A stretch of 64,000 nt of DNA from an uncultured Buttiauxella sp. (lineage in GTDB: Bacteria > Pseudomonadota > Gammaproteobacteria > Enterobacterales > Enterobacteriaceae): positions 401,352-465,351 of the forward strand of contig CAMLJN010000001.1 of the NCBI GenBank assembly GCA_946480445.1, written 5' to 3'. Below are positions 1 through 7,558 of this stretch, piece by piece (positions within the stretch are counted from its first letter, which is position 1; every line of letters begins with the position of its first letter). The notes beneath the pieces are model-generated. The model was not told where the DNA came from and did not search any database. It saw only the letters and a program-made list of their open reading frames with translations. Made by a program: the position numbers and the translations under genes.

Positions 1-1
1 G

Positions 2-1288
2 AAAGAGATCGAAGATCTGCCGATGGTTAAAGGCTGCTTTACCAACGCCGGGCAGTTCCAGGTCGTTATCGGCACCGAGGTGGGCGATTACTACCAGGCC
101 CTGATCGCCACCAGCGGGCATAACACGGCGGATAAAGAGCAGGCCAAGCTGGCAGCACGCCAGAATATGAAGTGGCACGAGCGCCTGATCTCGCATTTTG
201 CGGAGATCTTCTTCCCCCTCCTGCCAGCACTGATCAGCGGTGGTTTGATCCTCGGCTTCCGCAACGTGATTGGCGACCTGCCGATGAGCAACGGGCAGAC
301 GCTGGCGCAAATGTATCCGTCGCTGCAGAGCATCTATGATTTCCTGTGGCTGATTGGCGAGGCAATCTTCTTCTACCTGCCGGTCGGCATTTGCTGGTCT
401 GCCGTGCGCAAAATGGGCGGGACGCCTATCCTTGGTATCGTGCTTGGCGTAACGCTTGTTTCGCCGCAGCTGATGAACGCCTACGATCTGGGCAGCAAAA
501 TTCCCGAGGTGTGGAACTTCGGCCTGTTTACGATCGAGAAGGTGGGTTACCAGGCTCAGGTGATTCCTGCGCTGCTGGCCGGACTTGCCCTTGGCTTTAT
601 TGAGACGCGTCTGAAACGCATTGTGCCGGATTACCTCTATCTTGTAATAGTGCCTGTTTGTTCGCTGATCCTGGCGGTGTTTCTCGCCCACGCGTTTATC
701 GGCCCGTTTGGCCGCTGGATTGGCGACGGCGTGGCCTTTGCGGTTCGTCACCTGATGACCGGCAGCTTTGCACCCGTTGGCGCGGCGCTCTTTGGCTTCC
801 TGTACGCGCCGCTGGTGATTACCGGCGTTCATCAGACTACGCTCGCCATCGACATGCAGATGATTCAGAGCATGGGCGGCACGCCGGTCTGGCCGCTGAT
901 TGCGCTGTCAAACATCGCGCAGGCTTCTGCGGTCGTCGGCGTCATTATTTGCAGCCGTAAGCACAACGAACGTGAAATTTCAGTTCCGGCGGCAATCTCG
1001 GCCTATCTGGGCGTAACCGAACCGGCGATGTATGGCATCAACCTGAAGTATCGCTTCCCGATGCTGTGCGCCATGGTCGGCTCTGGAATTGCAGGCTTGC
1101 TGTGTGGCTTAAATGGCGTGATGGCGAACGGCATAGGCGTTGGCGGGTTACCCGGCATCCTGTCCATCCAGCCGCGTTACTGGGAGGTGTACTCCATCGC
1201 CATGCTGATTGCCGTTGTGGTGCCTATTGTACTGACAACCGCGGTCTATAAACGCAAATATCGTCAGGGCAGGTTGTTAGTCGTGTAA
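2..1288 (+). CDS. treB: Trehalose-specific PTS permease EIIBC, 5'-truncated by the window edge
   Basis: This inner-membrane PTS permease imports trehalose and phosphorylates it to trehalose-6-phosphate. The frame is open from base 2 (KEIEDLPMVKG...), matching the second half of the EIIB domain; roughly the first 45 residues, including the phosphorylated cysteine, lie outside the window. The rest is a long hydrophobic EIIC domain with many membrane segments, including the conserved stretches ITGVHQTTLAID and VTEPAMYGIN. The E. coli protein is 473 residues; about 428 codons are seen here. No EIIA domain is present, as is normal for TreB, which uses the glucose EIIA. treC follows after 47 bases, so the two form the usual treBC operon. 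treR and the promoter are not in the window. Confidence 0.97.
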   Translation, partial: KEIEDLPMVKGCFTNAGQFQVVIGTEVGDYYQALIATSGHNTADKEQAKLAARQNMKWHERLISHFAEIFFPLLPALISGGLILGFRNVIGDLPMSNGQTLAQMYPSLQSIYDFLWLIGEAIFFYLPVGICWSAVRKMGGTPILGIVLGVTLVSPQLMNAYDLGSKIPEVWNFGLFTIEKVGYQAQVIPALLAGLALGFIETRLKRIVPDYLYLVIVPVCSLILAVFLAHAFIGPFGRWIGDGVAFAVRHLMTGSFAPVGAALFGFLYAPLVITGVHQTTLAIDMQMIQSMGGTPVWPLIALSNIAQASAVVGVIICSRKHNEREISVPAAISAYLGVTEPAMYGINLKYRFPMLCAMVGSGIAGLLCGLNGVMANGIGVGGLPGILSIQPRYWEVYSIAMLIAVVVPIVLTTAVYKRKYRQGRLLVV

Positions 1289-1335
1289 TTTTTAACGGGG
1301 GCCAGCAGCGGTCCCCTTAGCTTTAGGAAAGTGCT

Positions 1336-2997
1336 ATGAATTCAACTCCTCCATGGTGGCAGCATGGTGTCATCTACCAGATCTACCCGAAGAGTTTTCA
1401 GGATACGACCGGTAACGGTACCGGCGATCTGATTGGCGTGATTAAGCGTCTCGACTATCTGAAATTACTGGGCGTGGACGCCATCTGGCTGACGCCGTTC
1501 TATGTTTCGCCGCAGGTAGATAACGGCTATGACGTGGCCAACTACTGCGCCATCGATCATACCTACGGCACGCTGGATGACTTCGATCTGCTGGTCACTG
1601 AAGCGCATGAGCGCGGCATACGTATCATTCTGGATATGGTGTTTAATCACACCTCCACACAGCACGCCTGGTTCCACGAAGCGCTGAACAAAGAGAGCGC
1701 CTATCGCGAGTATTATATCTGGCGCGACGGCACGCCGGATCTGCTGCCCAATAACTGGCGCTCCAAATTTGGCGGTAACGCCTGGCGCTGGCATGCCGAA
1801 AGCGGCCAGTATTACCTGCACCTGTTTGCGCCTGAACAGGCGGATCTCAACTGGGAAAACCCGCAGGTGCGCGCCGATCTGAAGAAAGTGTGCGAGTTCT
1901 GGGCCGATCGTGGCGTGGACGGCCTGCGTCTGGATGTGATCAACCTGGTGTCCAAAGATCAGGACTTCCCGGACGACAGTGAAGGGGGCGACGGTCGCCG
2001 CTTTTACACGGACGGGCCGCGCATTCATGAATATCTGGAAGAATTCAGCCGCGATGTGTTTCTTCCACGTGGGCTGATGACCGTGGGTGAAATGTCTTCC
2101 ACCACGCTGGATAACTGCCAGCAGTATGCCGCGCTCAACGGCAGCGAACTGTCGATGACGTTCAACTTCCACCACCTGAAAGTCGACTATCCCGGCGGGC
2201 AAAAATGGACGCTGGCAGAGCCTGATTTTGTGGCGCTAAAAGCGATTTTCAGCCACTGGCAGCAGGGAATGCACAACGTCGCATGGAACGCGCTTTTCTG
2301 GTGTAACCACGATCAGCCGCGCATCGTTTCGCGTTTCGGTGATGAAGGCGAGCTGCGCGTCCCCGCGGCTAAAATGCTGGCGATGGTGCTGCACGGTATG
2401 CAGGGCACGCCTTATATTTACCAGGGCGAAGAGCTGGGGATGACCAATCCGCACTTCAAGCGCATCATCGACTACCGCGATGTGGAAAGCCACAACATGT
2501 ACGCCGAGCTGCGCGCTCAGGGACACGACAGCGATAATCTGCTGGCTATCCTTGCGAGCAAATCCCGCGATAACAGCCGCACGCCTATGCAGTGGGATGA
2601 GGGAGAAAACGCAGGCTTCACAAAGGGAACACCCTGGATCAATCTGTGTGACAATTACCAGACCATCAACGCAAAGGCTGCGCTTGACGATCCTGACTCC
2701 GTATTTTACGCCTATCAGAGACTGATTAAGCTGCGCAAAGCCGAGCAGATTTTCTGCTGGGGTAACTATCAGGATCTGCTGCCTGCACATCCTTATCTGT
2801 GGTGCTACCGTCGCGAATGGCAGGGCCAGACGCTGATCGTCGCGGCCAACCTCAGCCGCAGCCCGCAGGTATGGGAGGTGGAAGCCTTTGAGGGGGAATG
2901 GGAAGTGCTGATGAGCAACTATGGCGAAGCGGCGAGTAAGCCTGGTGAGATAAGCCTGCGGCCTTTCGAAGCTGTTTACTGGTTACAGCGTTCCTGA
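1336..2997 (+). CDS. treC: Trehalose-6-phosphate hydrolase
   Basis: This cytoplasmic GH13 enzyme splits trehalose-6-phosphate into glucose and glucose-6-phosphate. At 553 residues it is the size of E. coli TreC (551). The (beta/alpha)8 barrel motifs are clear: the DMVFNHTS region near 100-107, GLRLDV with nucleophile Asp200, the acid/base Glu252 in TVGEMS, and NHDQPR with His325-Asp326. A good Shine-Dalgarno (AGGAAAG) stands before the ATG. It is the second gene of treBC and is closed by a strong hairpin just after its stop codon. The gene after it differs from E. coli, where nrdD follows treC directly. Confidence 0.97.
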   Translation: MNSTPPWWQHGVIYQIYPKSFQDTTGNGTGDLIGVIKRLDYLKLLGVDAIWLTPFYVSPQVDNGYDVANYCAIDHTYGTLDDFDLLVTEAHERGIRIILDMVFNHTSTQHAWFHEALNKESAYREYYIWRDGTPDLLPNNWRSKFGGNAWRWHAESGQYYLHLFAPEQADLNWENPQVRADLKKVCEFWADRGVDGLRLDVINLVSKDQDFPDDSEGGDGRRFYTDGPRIHEYLEEFSRDVFLPRGLMTVGEMSSTTLDNCQQYAALNGSELSMTFNFHHLKVDYPGGQKWTLAEPDFVALKAIFSHWQQGMHNVAWNALFWCNHDQPRIVSRFGDEGELRVPAAKMLAMVLHGMQGTPYIYQGEELGMTNPHFKRIIDYRDVESHNMYAELRAQGHDSDNLLAILASKSRDNSRTPMQWDEGENAGFTKGTPWINLCDNYQTINAKAALDDPDSVFYAYQRLIKLRKAEQIFCWGNYQDLLPAHPYLWCYRREWQGQTLIVAANLSRSPQVWEVEAFEGEWEVLMSNYGEAASKPGEISLRPFEAVYWLQRS

Positions 2998-3001
2998 TAG
3001 A

Positions 3002-3028
3002 CCCCTCTCTCTGAGGGAGAGGGGTTTT
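3002..3028 (+). terminator. Rho-independent terminator after treC
   Basis: CCCCTCTC and GAGAGGGG form an 8-bp GC-rich stem with a short loop, followed by TTTT, four bases after the treC stop. It closes treBC before the convergent oxidoreductase gene. Confidence 0.85.
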
Positions 3029-3066
3029 CACTTCATGCTCTCAAACGACGCAGAAGGCAGCCGTTT

Positions 3067-3600
3067 TCAACGCTCTTTCAAATCCTGAATCCGGCTCAGC
3101 CAGTACGCCACGCCTTCATCAATCAGCGCGTCGGTAATGTCATTAGCCCCCTGGATCAGCGCAGGCGGCTGCCAGATAAACCCCGTCAAATTGCTCATTG
3201 CCTGGAGAGGCAGCAGCAGCGCATCGGTGGCGTAACGGTTATAACCTTCCGGCGTATAGGCCTGCGCGTTTGCGCCGGTAGAGGTCATCACCAGCAGCTT
3301 TTTGCCGTGCAGCGCCTTGCCCTGGCTGCCGTAGGCAAAACCGTAGGTCAGCACCTGATCCTGCCACTCTTTGAGGATAGAAGGCGTGCTGTACCACCAG
3401 AAAGGAAACAGCAAAACAACAGCATCATGGCGGGTGAGCAGCGCCTGCTCGCGCTGCACGTCTATCTGAAAATCCGGATATTCCCGGGTCAGCTCGTGAA
3501 CCGTGACATTCGGCAGGCCGGCAAAAGCTTCAATGGCCGCCTTGCTAATACGGGATTGTTCGGGATAACGATGGGCCGCCAGAACCAGGATCTTATTCAT
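3067..3600 (-). CDS. Flavodoxin-like NAD(P)H-dependent oxidoreductase (quinone reductase family)
   Basis: The 177-residue protein has the flavodoxin-like fold of the MdaB/KefG/YwrO family: an N-terminal beta strand and loop (KILVLAAHRYPEQS, residues 3-16) where FMN/FAD phosphate would bind, the signature LLFPFWWYSTPSILKEWQD near 83-101, and YGSQGKALHGKKLLVMTSTG near 111-130. Family members reduce quinones or electrophiles with two electrons, or act as ancillary subunits of KefC-type potassium efflux. No kef gene is adjacent. It is divergent from a LysR-type regulator 101 bases away, the common layout of a regulator and its single target. Substrate cannot be read from sequence. E. coli has neither gene between treC and nrdD. 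Confidence 0.85.
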   Translation of the reverse strand: MNKILVLAAHRYPEQSRISKAAIEAFAGLPNVTVHELTREYPDFQIDVQREQALLTRHDAVVLLFPFWWYSTPSILKEWQDQVLTYGFAYGSQGKALHGKKLLVMTSTGANAQAYTPEGYNRYATDALLLPLQAMSNLTGFIWQPPALIQGANDITDALIDEGVAYWLSRIQDLKER

Positions 3601-3628
3601 GTTTTACACCCTCTGAGTTTCAATGCAC

Positions 3629-3644
3629 CTATCATTTCAAATAG
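3629..3644. promoter_or_regulatory. Candidate LysR-type operator between the divergent genes
   Basis: CTAT-N8-ATAG is a short inverted repeat in the 101-base gap between the oxidoreductase and the LysR gene. LysR-type regulators usually bind interrupted dyads in such gaps. It does not fit the exact T-N11-A form, so the call is tentative. Confidence 0.3.
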
Positions 3645-3701
3645 CAGCACTTACCTGTAGTCTTAATCGAGGCATATCTGTTTCAACCAAAGGTTTAAAG
3701 C

Positions 3702-4583
3702 ATGACTCTTTCACCTGACGTGCATCGCCTGCTCCCCGCGTTTCTTGCCGCAGCCGACTGCCAGAGTTTTTCCGAGGCGGCCCGGCAGCTCGGCATCACC
3801 CCCGCCGCCGTCAGCAAAAGCGTCCGTCTGTTAGAACAGCGGCTGGGTATGACCCTGTTTGGCCGCAATACGCATTTCGTTGCGCTCACCGATGAAGGTG
3901 CAGCCCTGCGCGACCAGATAGCGCCGCTTTGGCACGCGTTAAACCAGGCGCTGGTCAGCCCGACGGCGGAGCCTGCGGACCTGCTGAGGATTAGCGTCAT
4001 TCCCGGCTTCGGTCGCCACGCTCTGCTGCCGGAGCTTGCCAGCTTCCAGCGCCGTTACCCGCAAATTCGTTTTGAGCTGTCGATGGAAGCCCGCAGCGTG
4101 AATATCATCGGGGAACGAATTGATATTGCGATTGGTCAGCGTACTTTGCAGGACCAACGGGTCGTGACGCGTGAGCTGCGCCCCATGCGCATGATGATGG
4201 CGGCCTCACCGGCTTACCTGGCCCGGTACGGTACCCCTCGAACACCAGAGGATCTTGCCCATCACCGCTGCCTTGTCCACCGTAATCCGGGCAACGGCCG
4301 ACTTCAGCAATGGCTGGGGGATGAAACGCTGATTGATGAGCAGGCCGCGTGGTTTATCACCACCCTGCCCGACGCCCTGATGGACGCCGCTATTTCCGGG
4401 ATGGGCATTGTTTATCTTGCTGACTGGTATCTGGCCCGGCCGGTGGAGGAAGGTAAGCTTACGCCACTCCTTTCGGACTATTACCCTGCACCGCAAACGC
4501 TCTGGGTGAAGTATGCCGGGGGGACGCAGGCCCCCAGAGCGCGCGTTTTTGTCGACTATTTACTCGAAAAATTCGCCGTGTGA
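3702..4583 (+). CDS. LysR-family transcriptional regulator
   Basis: 293 residues with the standard LysR layout: an N-terminal winged helix-turn-helix (residues about 8-66; SFSEAARQLGITPAAVSKSV is the recognition region) and a periplasmic-binding-protein-like effector domain after residue 90 (LLRISVIPGFGRHALLP...). The closest subgroup by eye is the one whose members sit divergently from oxidoreductases and respond to aromatic or reactive compounds. It starts 101 bases from the divergent flavodoxin-like reductase, which is its probable target. It lies between treC and nrdD, an insertion relative to E. coli. The effector is unknown. Confidence 0.9.
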   Translation: MTLSPDVHRLLPAFLAAADCQSFSEAARQLGITPAAVSKSVRLLEQRLGMTLFGRNTHFVALTDEGAALRDQIAPLWHALNQALVSPTAEPADLLRISVIPGFGRHALLPELASFQRRYPQIRFELSMEARSVNIIGERIDIAIGQRTLQDQRVVTRELRPMRMMMAASPAYLARYGTPRTPEDLAHHRCLVHRNPGNGRLQQWLGDETLIDEQAAWFITTLPDALMDAAISGMGIVYLADWYLARPVEEGKLTPLLSDYYPAPQTLWVKYAGGTQAPRARVFVDYLLEKFAV

Positions 4584-4633
4584 ATTTGTTGCGTCGGCCA
4601 ATCCCCTCTCCTTCCTGCCACGCCCGATTTACT

Positions 4634-4678
4634 TTGTTCTGCATCAATAAAATCGCAAACATCTTTGATGCAAGCACT
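4634..4678 (+). promoter_or_regulatory. Pair of FNR sites upstream of nrdD
   Basis: TTGTT-CTGC-ATCAA (4634-4647) matches the FNR consensus TTGAT-N4-ATCAA with one change. A second, weaker site starts TTGAT at 4665 (TTGATGCAAGCACT). Their centres, 4640.5 and 4671.5, are 31 bp apart, the spacing of the two FNR sites (-64.5 and -33.5) described for E. coli nrdDG. A -10 (TAAAAT, 4691-4696) and a start near 4705 fit that geometry. Confidence 0.7.
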
Positions 4679-4696
4679 ATATATAGACCTTAAAAT
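4674..4696 (+). promoter_or_regulatory. NrdR-like box overlapping the nrdD -10 region
   Basis: CACTATATATAG (4675-4686) matches the core of the NrdR box (acaCwATATaTwgtgt) and abuts the -10 candidate TAAAAT (4691-4696). NrdR binds paired boxes about 31-32 bp apart; a much weaker partner (CACATGTTGTAT) lies near 4709. Binding here would block the promoter, the known way NrdR represses ribonucleotide reductase operons. Confidence 0.6.
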
Positions 4697-4770
4697 GCAT
4701 CCCGACCCCACATGTTGTATTTTTCAACTATCATAGCAACAACATCCGCAGCATAACTCTGGGGATTATC

Positions 4771-4856
4771 TGTGGATAACAGAGGTCAGAATCCGGAAGT
4801 CTATGACAGAGCGCGGGTATCTCCGCGACCGGAATCATTCATCCCTTTGTGGATAA
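4771..4856. promoter_or_regulatory. Two perfect DnaA-box 9-mers in the nrdD leader
   Basis: TGTGGATAA, the complement of the consensus DnaA box TTATCCACA, occurs at 4771-4779 and again at 4848-4856 in the same orientation. Both lie between the predicted nrdD start site and the nrdD ATG. DnaA is known to control aerobic nrdAB in E. coli through two boxes; a similar role here is inference. Confidence 0.5.
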
Positions 4857-4877
4857 CCTTTTTAAAATGGAGAGATC

Positions 4878-7013
4878 ATGACACCGCATGTGATGAAAAG
4901 AGACGGGTGCAAAGTACCTTTCACTTCAGAGCGCATCAAAGAAGCTATTCTTCGAGCAGCTAAAGCAGCGGGAGTCGATGACGCAGACTATTGCGCCACC
5001 GTCGCAGACATTGTCAGCAAGCAGATGGAAGGCCGCAGCCAGGTCGATATCGGCGAGATCCAGACCGCGGTAGAAAACCAGCTGATGGCGGGCAACTACA
5101 AGCAGCTGGCTCGCGCCTATATTGAATATCGCCACGACCGTGATATTGAACGTGAAAAACGCGGCCGTCTGAACCAGGAAATCCGTGGCCTGGTCGAGCA
5201 AACTAACTCTGCCCTGCTCAACGAAAACGCCAATAAAGACAGCAAAGTCATTCCTACCCAGCGCGATTTACTGGCCGGTATTGTTGCCAAGCACTATGCC
5301 AAACAGCACCTGCTGCCGCGCGACGTGGTACTGGCGCACGAGCGCGGCGATATTCACTATCACGACCTGGATTATTCTCCGTTCTTTCCAATGTTCAACT
5401 GCATGCTTATCGATCTGAAAGGGATGCTGACGCACGGCTTTAAGATGGGTAACGCGGAGATTGAGCCGCCAAAATCTATCTCGACGGCCACCGCGGTGAC
5501 CGCACAAATTATCGCCCAGGTCGCCAGCCATATTTACGGCGGGACCACCATCAACCGTATTGACGAAGTGCTGGCGCCGTTTGTCACCGCAAGCTTCGAA
5601 AAACACCGTAAAACCGCCGAAGAATGGCAGATCCCTGACGCAGAAGGTTACGCGCATTCCCGCACCGAGAAAGAGTGTTACGACGCTTTTCAGTCGCTGG
5701 AATATGAAGTGAACACGCTACATACCGCCAACGGCCAGACGCCGTTTGTCACCTTTGGCTTTGGCCTGGGCACCAGCTGGGAATCCCGTCTGATCCAGAT
5801 GTCTATCCTGCGCAACCGCATCGCGGGCCTGGGCAAGAATCGCAAAACAGCCGTGTTCCCAAAACTGGTCTTTGCCATTAAAGATGGCCTGAACCACAAG
5901 TTTGGCGATGCCAACTACGATATCAAACAGCTGGCCCTCGAATGCGCAAGCAAGCGCATGTATCCGGACATCCTGAACTACGATCAGGTCGTCAAAGTAA
6001 CCGGCTCGTTCAAAACGCCAATGGGCTGCCGCAGCTTCCTCGGGGTGTATGAAGAAAACGGCGAGCAGATCCACGACGGCCGTAACAATATCGGCGTGAT
6101 CAGCCTGAACCTGCCGCGTATCGCGCTGGAAGCCAAAGGTGACGAAGCCGCCTTCTGGAAACTGCTCGATAGCCGCCTGGAGCTGGCCCATAAAGCGCTG
6201 ATGACGCGTATCGCCCGCCTCGAAGGCGTGAAAGCCCGCGTGGCTCCGATCCTGTACATGGAGGGTGCCTGCGGCGTTCGTCTGAAAGCAGATGATGACG
6301 TTTCCGAGATTTTCAAACATGGCCGCGCCTCTATCTCCCTGGGCTATATCGGCATTCACGAAACGGTCAATGCGCTGTTCGGCAATCAACACGTTTACGA
6401 CAACACGGCCCTGCGTGAAAAAGCCGTGGCTATTGTGGCTCGCCTGCGTCAAGCAACCGACACCTGGAAAGAGGAGACGGGCTATGGCTTTAGCCTGTAC
6501 AGCACGCCAAGTGAAAACCTGTGCGACCGTTTCTGCCGTCTCGATACCGCTGAGTTTGGCGTGGTACCGGGCGTGACCGATAAAGGCTACTACACCAACA
6601 GCTTCCACCTGGACGTAGAGAAAAAGGTTAATCCGTACGACAAAATCGACTTTGAAGCGCCTTACCCACCGCTGGCAAACGGGGGCTTCATCTGCTACGG
6701 CGAGTACCCGAATATTCAGCACAACCTTCGCGCGCTCGAAGATGTGTGGGATTACAGCTATCAGCACGTTCCCTACTACGGCACCAACACGCCGATCGAC
6801 GAATGCTATGAGTGCGGCTTTACCGGTGAGTTTGAGTGCACCAGCAAAGGCTTTACCTGCCCGAAATGCGGGAATCACGATGCGGCGCGCGTTTCCGTAA
6901 CCCGTCGCGTTTGCGGCTATCTCGGCAGCCCGGATGCACGTCCATTTAACGCCGGTAAGCAGGAAGAAGTGAAACGCCGCGTGAAACACCTTGGCAACGG
7001 GCAGATTGGCTAA
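4878..7013 (+). CDS. nrdD: Anaerobic (class III) ribonucleoside-triphosphate reductase, glycyl-radical subunit
   Basis: NrdD reduces ribonucleoside triphosphates to deoxy forms without oxygen, with formate as reductant. The 711-residue length matches E. coli (712). An N-terminal ATP-cone (about residues 1-95) is followed by the 10-stranded barrel. The C-terminus holds the zinc site Cys643, Cys646, Cys661, Cys664 (CYEC...CPKC) and the radical glycine Gly680 in RVCGYLG. The ATG has a good ribosome site (GGAGAG). nrdG starts on the base after its stop, so the pair is translationally coupled. FNR and NrdR-like sites upstream predict induction without oxygen and repression when dNTP pools are high. 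Confidence 0.98.
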   Translation: MTPHVMKRDGCKVPFTSERIKEAILRAAKAAGVDDADYCATVADIVSKQMEGRSQVDIGEIQTAVENQLMAGNYKQLARAYIEYRHDRDIEREKRGRLNQEIRGLVEQTNSALLNENANKDSKVIPTQRDLLAGIVAKHYAKQHLLPRDVVLAHERGDIHYHDLDYSPFFPMFNCMLIDLKGMLTHGFKMGNAEIEPPKSISTATAVTAQIIAQVASHIYGGTTINRIDEVLAPFVTASFEKHRKTAEEWQIPDAEGYAHSRTEKECYDAFQSLEYEVNTLHTANGQTPFVTFGFGLGTSWESRLIQMSILRNRIAGLGKNRKTAVFPKLVFAIKDGLNHKFGDANYDIKQLALECASKRMYPDILNYDQVVKVTGSFKTPMGCRSFLGVYEENGEQIHDGRNNIGVISLNLPRIALEAKGDEAAFWKLLDSRLELAHKALMTRIARLEGVKARVAPILYMEGACGVRLKADDDVSEIFKHGRASISLGYIGIHETVNALFGNQHVYDNTALREKAVAIVARLRQATDTWKEETGYGFSLYSTPSENLCDRFCRLDTAEFGVVPGVTDKGYYTNSFHLDVEKKVNPYDKIDFEAPYPPLANGGFICYGEYPNIQHNLRALEDVWDYSYQHVPYYGTNTPIDECYECGFTGEFECTSKGFTCPKCGNHDAARVSVTRRVCGYLGSPDARPFNAGKQEEVKRRVKHLGNGQIG

Positions 7014-7478
7014 GTGAACTTTCATCAGTATTACCCGGTCGACATCGTAAACGGGCTGGGAACCCGCTGTACGCTGTTTGTTTCCGGCTGCGTGCATGAG
7101 TGCCCCGGCTGCTACAACAAAAGTACCTGGCGGCTGAACTCAGGGCTGCCCTTCACACATGAGCATGCTGATCGCATCATCAACGATCTGAACGACACGC
7201 GCGTTCGCCGTCAGGGGCTGTCGCTTTCGGGCGGCGATCCCCTGCATCCGCAAAACGTGCCTGATATTCTTCAGTTGGTGAAACGCGTGCGCGCCGAGTG
7301 CCCTGGCAAGGACATCTGGATGTGGACGGGCTATAAGCTGGAGGAACTAAGCGCAGCGCAGCAGGAAGTCGTTGATTTAATCAACGTGCTGGTTGACGGC
7401 AAGTTTGTTCAGGATTTAAAAGACCCGGCGCTGATCTGGCGCGGCAGCAGCAACCAGGTCGTGCATCATTTGCGGTAA
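7014..7478 (+). CDS. nrdG: Anaerobic ribonucleotide reductase activase (radical SAM), GTG start
   Basis: NrdG is the radical-SAM activating enzyme that makes the glycyl radical on NrdD. Its 154 residues equal the E. coli length. The CxxxCxxC cluster motif is Cys26, Cys30, Cys33 (SGCVHECPGC), holding the 4Fe-4S centre that cleaves S-adenosylmethionine; SLSGGDPLHP is the SAM-binding loop. The start is GTG, immediately after the nrdD TAA with no gap, so it is expected to depend on translation of nrdD. A long hairpin follows the stop. Confidence 0.97.
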   Translation: MNFHQYYPVDIVNGLGTRCTLFVSGCVHECPGCYNKSTWRLNSGLPFTHEHADRIINDLNDTRVRRQGLSLSGGDPLHPQNVPDILQLVKRVRAECPGKDIWMWTGYKLEELSAAQQEVVDLINVLVDGKFVQDLKDPALIWRGSSNQVVHHLR

Positions 7479-7489
7479 AAACGAAAGGC

Positions 7490-7513
7490 TTCCCTGACCT
7501 GACAGAGAAGCCT
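7490..7513. terminator. Shared hairpin between nrdG and the convergent esterase gene
   Basis: AAGGCTTC and GAAGCCTT pair across a 14-base loop. Read on the minus strand the stem runs into TCGTTTTTA, so it best serves as the terminator of the esterase gene; on the plus strand it has no U run after it. Confidence 0.6.
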
Positions 7514-7558
7514 TGCTGCTTGCGATCAAACTAACCGGTCAGAGGCTTACCTCAAGTC

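Noticed and set aside
5718-7097. 459-codon open frame opposite nrdD
   Set aside because: Shadow of nrdD; runs across the nrdD-nrdG join and matches no family I know.
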